Positions 62,741 through 64,000 of a stretch of DNA of 64,000 bases are shown piece by piece. The stretch comes from Neobacillus soli NBRC 102451 (lineage in GTDB: Bacteria; Bacillota; Bacilli; Bacillales; Cytobacillaceae), in assembly GCF_001591665.1 (NCBI RefSeq), contig NZ_BCVI01000015.1, positions 1-64,000 on the forward strand, read 5' to 3'. The notes beneath the pieces were generated by a model. It worked only from the letters and a program-made list of their open reading frames with translations, was not told where the DNA came from and searched no databases. Within the stretch, counting starts at the first letter, position 1. Each line of letters begins with the position of its first letter. The translations under genes and the position numbers were made by a program.

Positions 62741-64000
62741 ATGCATATAGTCGTGATCGGTCTTAACTATAGAACGGCCCCTGTAGAAATCCGTGAGCGG
62801 TTGACTTTTAATGAAGTCGATCTTGTGGATGCCATGAAAAAGTTAAACACTAAAAAAAGCATCCTAGAAAATATCATCTTGTCTACATGTAATCGTACGG
62901 AAATTTATGCGGTTGTGGATCAATTACATACAGGCCGCTATTATATGAAGGAATTCCTGTCTGAATGGTTCGGCATGGAGCAGACAGAATTCTCTCCATT
63001 TTTATTTGTAAATGAAGACGATGGTGCGGTCGAACATTTATTTAATGTCACTTGCGGACTTAATTCTATGGTTTTAGGGGAAACTCAAATCCTTGGCCAG
63101 GTTCGAACAAGCTTTATGGCAGCTCAAGCTCAGGAAACTACGGGTACTGTATTTAACCATTTATTTAAACAAGCAATTACGCTCGCTAAACGCGGTCATT
63201 CCGAAACAGATATAGGCGCAAATGCCGTTTCAGTCAGCTATGCCGCTGTGGAACTGGCGAAGAAAATTTTTGGTTCGCTTGCGGGCAAGCATGTGTTGAT
63301 TTTTGGAGCAGGGAAAATGGGTGAATTAGCAGCCCAGAACCTCCATGGGAACGGTGTTAAAAAGGTAACAGTCATTAATCGAACGTACGATAAAGCGAAA
63401 GTCCTGGCGAGCCGTTTTAGCGGTGAAGCGAGAACCTTAGCGGAATTGGAAAAATCACTTGTCGAAGCCGACATCTTAATCAGCTCAACAGGGGCAAAGG
63501 ACTTTGTTATTTCAAAAGAAATGATGGCAAAAGTAGAAAAGAAACGTAAGGGCAAGCCATTATTTATGGTCGATATTGCCGTACCGCGTGACTTGGATCC
63601 ACGGATTGCCGAGCTTGAAAACGTCTTTTTATACGATATCGATGATTTAGAGGGGATTGTTGAAGCCAACCTTCAGGAGCGCAAAAAGGCCTCTCAAAAA
63701 ATCATGCTCATGATTGAAAAAGAAATCGTTGATTTTAACCAATGGCTTGGAATGCTTGGTGTGGTTCCGGTAATCTCCGCACTTAGAGAAAAGGCCCATA
63801 CGATTCAGTCCGAAACCATGGTAAGTTTGGAGCGAAAACTGCCAAATTTAACGGATCGTGATATCAAAGTATTAAACAAACATACCAAAAGCATTATTAA
63901 CCAGCTGTTAAAAGATCCTATTTTACAAGCAAAAGAGTTGGCTGCTAGACCCGATGCAGATCAGGTAATGGATCTATTTATGAAAATCTTTAATATAGAA
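62741..64000 (+). CDS. hemA: Glutamyl-tRNA reductase (5' part, runs off window)
   Basis: Reduces glutamyl-tRNA to glutamate-1-semialdehyde, the committed step of heme synthesis. The frame is open from the ATG at 62741 (GGGGGTG upstream) to the last base, 420 codons; the family is about 450, so some 35 residues lie beyond the window. Catalytic Cys50 in [11 protein letters not shown], the substrate region [14 protein letters not shown]-like, the NADPH-binding [14 protein letters not shown] (about 187-200), and the C-terminal dimerisation helix are seen. First gene of the hem operon. Confidence 0.97.
   Translation, partial: MHIVVIGLNYRTAPVEIRERLTFNEVDLVDAMKKLNTKKSILENIILSTCNRTEIYAVVDQLHTGRYYMKEFLSEWFGMEQTEFSPFLFVNEDDGAVEHLFNVTCGLNSMVLGETQILGQVRTSFMAAQAQETTGTVFNHLFKQAITLAKRGHSETDIGANAVSVSYAAVELAKKIFGSLAGKHVLIFGAGKMGELAAQNLHGNGVKKVTVINRTYDKAKVLASRFSGEARTLAELEKSLVEADILISSTGAKDFVISKEMMAKVEKKRKGKPLFMVDIAVPRDLDPRIAELENVFLYDIDDLEGIVEANLQERKKASQKIMLMIEKEIVDFNQWLGMLGVVPVISALREKAHTIQSETMVSLERKLPNLTDRDIKVLNKHTKSIINQLLKDPILQAKELAARPDADQVMDLFMKIFNIE

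Overview
The window is about 64 kb of chromosome from an endospore-forming member of the Bacillaceae (low-to-moderate GC, strong AGGAGG-type ribosome sites, frequent TTG/GTG starts). From memory of the Bacillus subtilis map, the gene order is nearly the thrS-infC-rpmI-rplT ... pheST ... mutS2 ... lcfA-fadR-fadB-etfBA ... trxA-uvrC-lysC-sdhCAB-gerE-racE-gerM-rph ... tig-clpX-lonB-lonA-ysxC-hemA segment. The spore genes sspI, gerE, gerM and lonB fit a sporulating bacillus; a Neobacillus/Bacillus-type genome is my best guess, not a proven assignment.

Layout. 1-11.4 kb: translation genes (thrS; infC-rpmI-rplT behind an L20-type leader; pheS-pheT behind a T-box), with ysdA, ysdB, a dimeric dUTPase, an M42 aminopeptidase, sspI and the rRNA methylase ysgA between them. 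11.4-19.9 kb: an accessory NERD-domain gene, a pterin dehydratase and rnhC on the minus strand, then zapA, yshB, polX, mutS2, yshE and an overlooked 27-residue membrane peptide. 20-25.3 kb: fatty-acid degradation regulon (lcfA, fadR, fadB, etfB, etfA) with a clean FadR operator in the fadR promoter. 25.4-33.4 kb: trxA, uvrC, a lysine riboswitch with lysC (including the internal start for the beta subunit), yslB and sdhCAB. 33.5-40.8 kb: a class D-like sortase, ysmA and a 1975-residue wall-anchored amylopullulanase ending in LPSTA, preceded by two cre-like sites. 41-47 kb: gerE, then an accessory block (molybdopterin oxidoreductase, MpsC/DUF2294 protein, PAS histidine kinase, a complete IS3/IS150-type element, a HesB-like protein). 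47-64 kb: ysmB, racE, gerM, rph, rdgB, ysnB, a tRNA-Arg gene, ysoA, tig, clpX, lonB, lonA, ysxC, a membrane protein and the 5' part of hemA.

Three things stand out. First, the tRNA-Arg(UCU) gene at 52065-52428 is split inside its anticodon by a 290-nt ORF-less intron whose sequence folds into the P2-P9 core of a group I intron. Second, at least five intergenic gaps carry tandem arrays with the same 21-bp period and a shared core (ATTCGC-NNN-TAA and relatives), but with different consensus sequences at each locus; they look like one evolving family. Third, a 13-bp near-palindrome GGTGTCAGGCACC recurs as terminator arms, as a leader spacer and, in the same reading frame (VSGT), inside pheT and rdgB.

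The IS element has inserted exactly into the loop of an intrinsic terminator with a 3-bp target duplication. All family names come from reading the sequence against remembered families; no searches were run.
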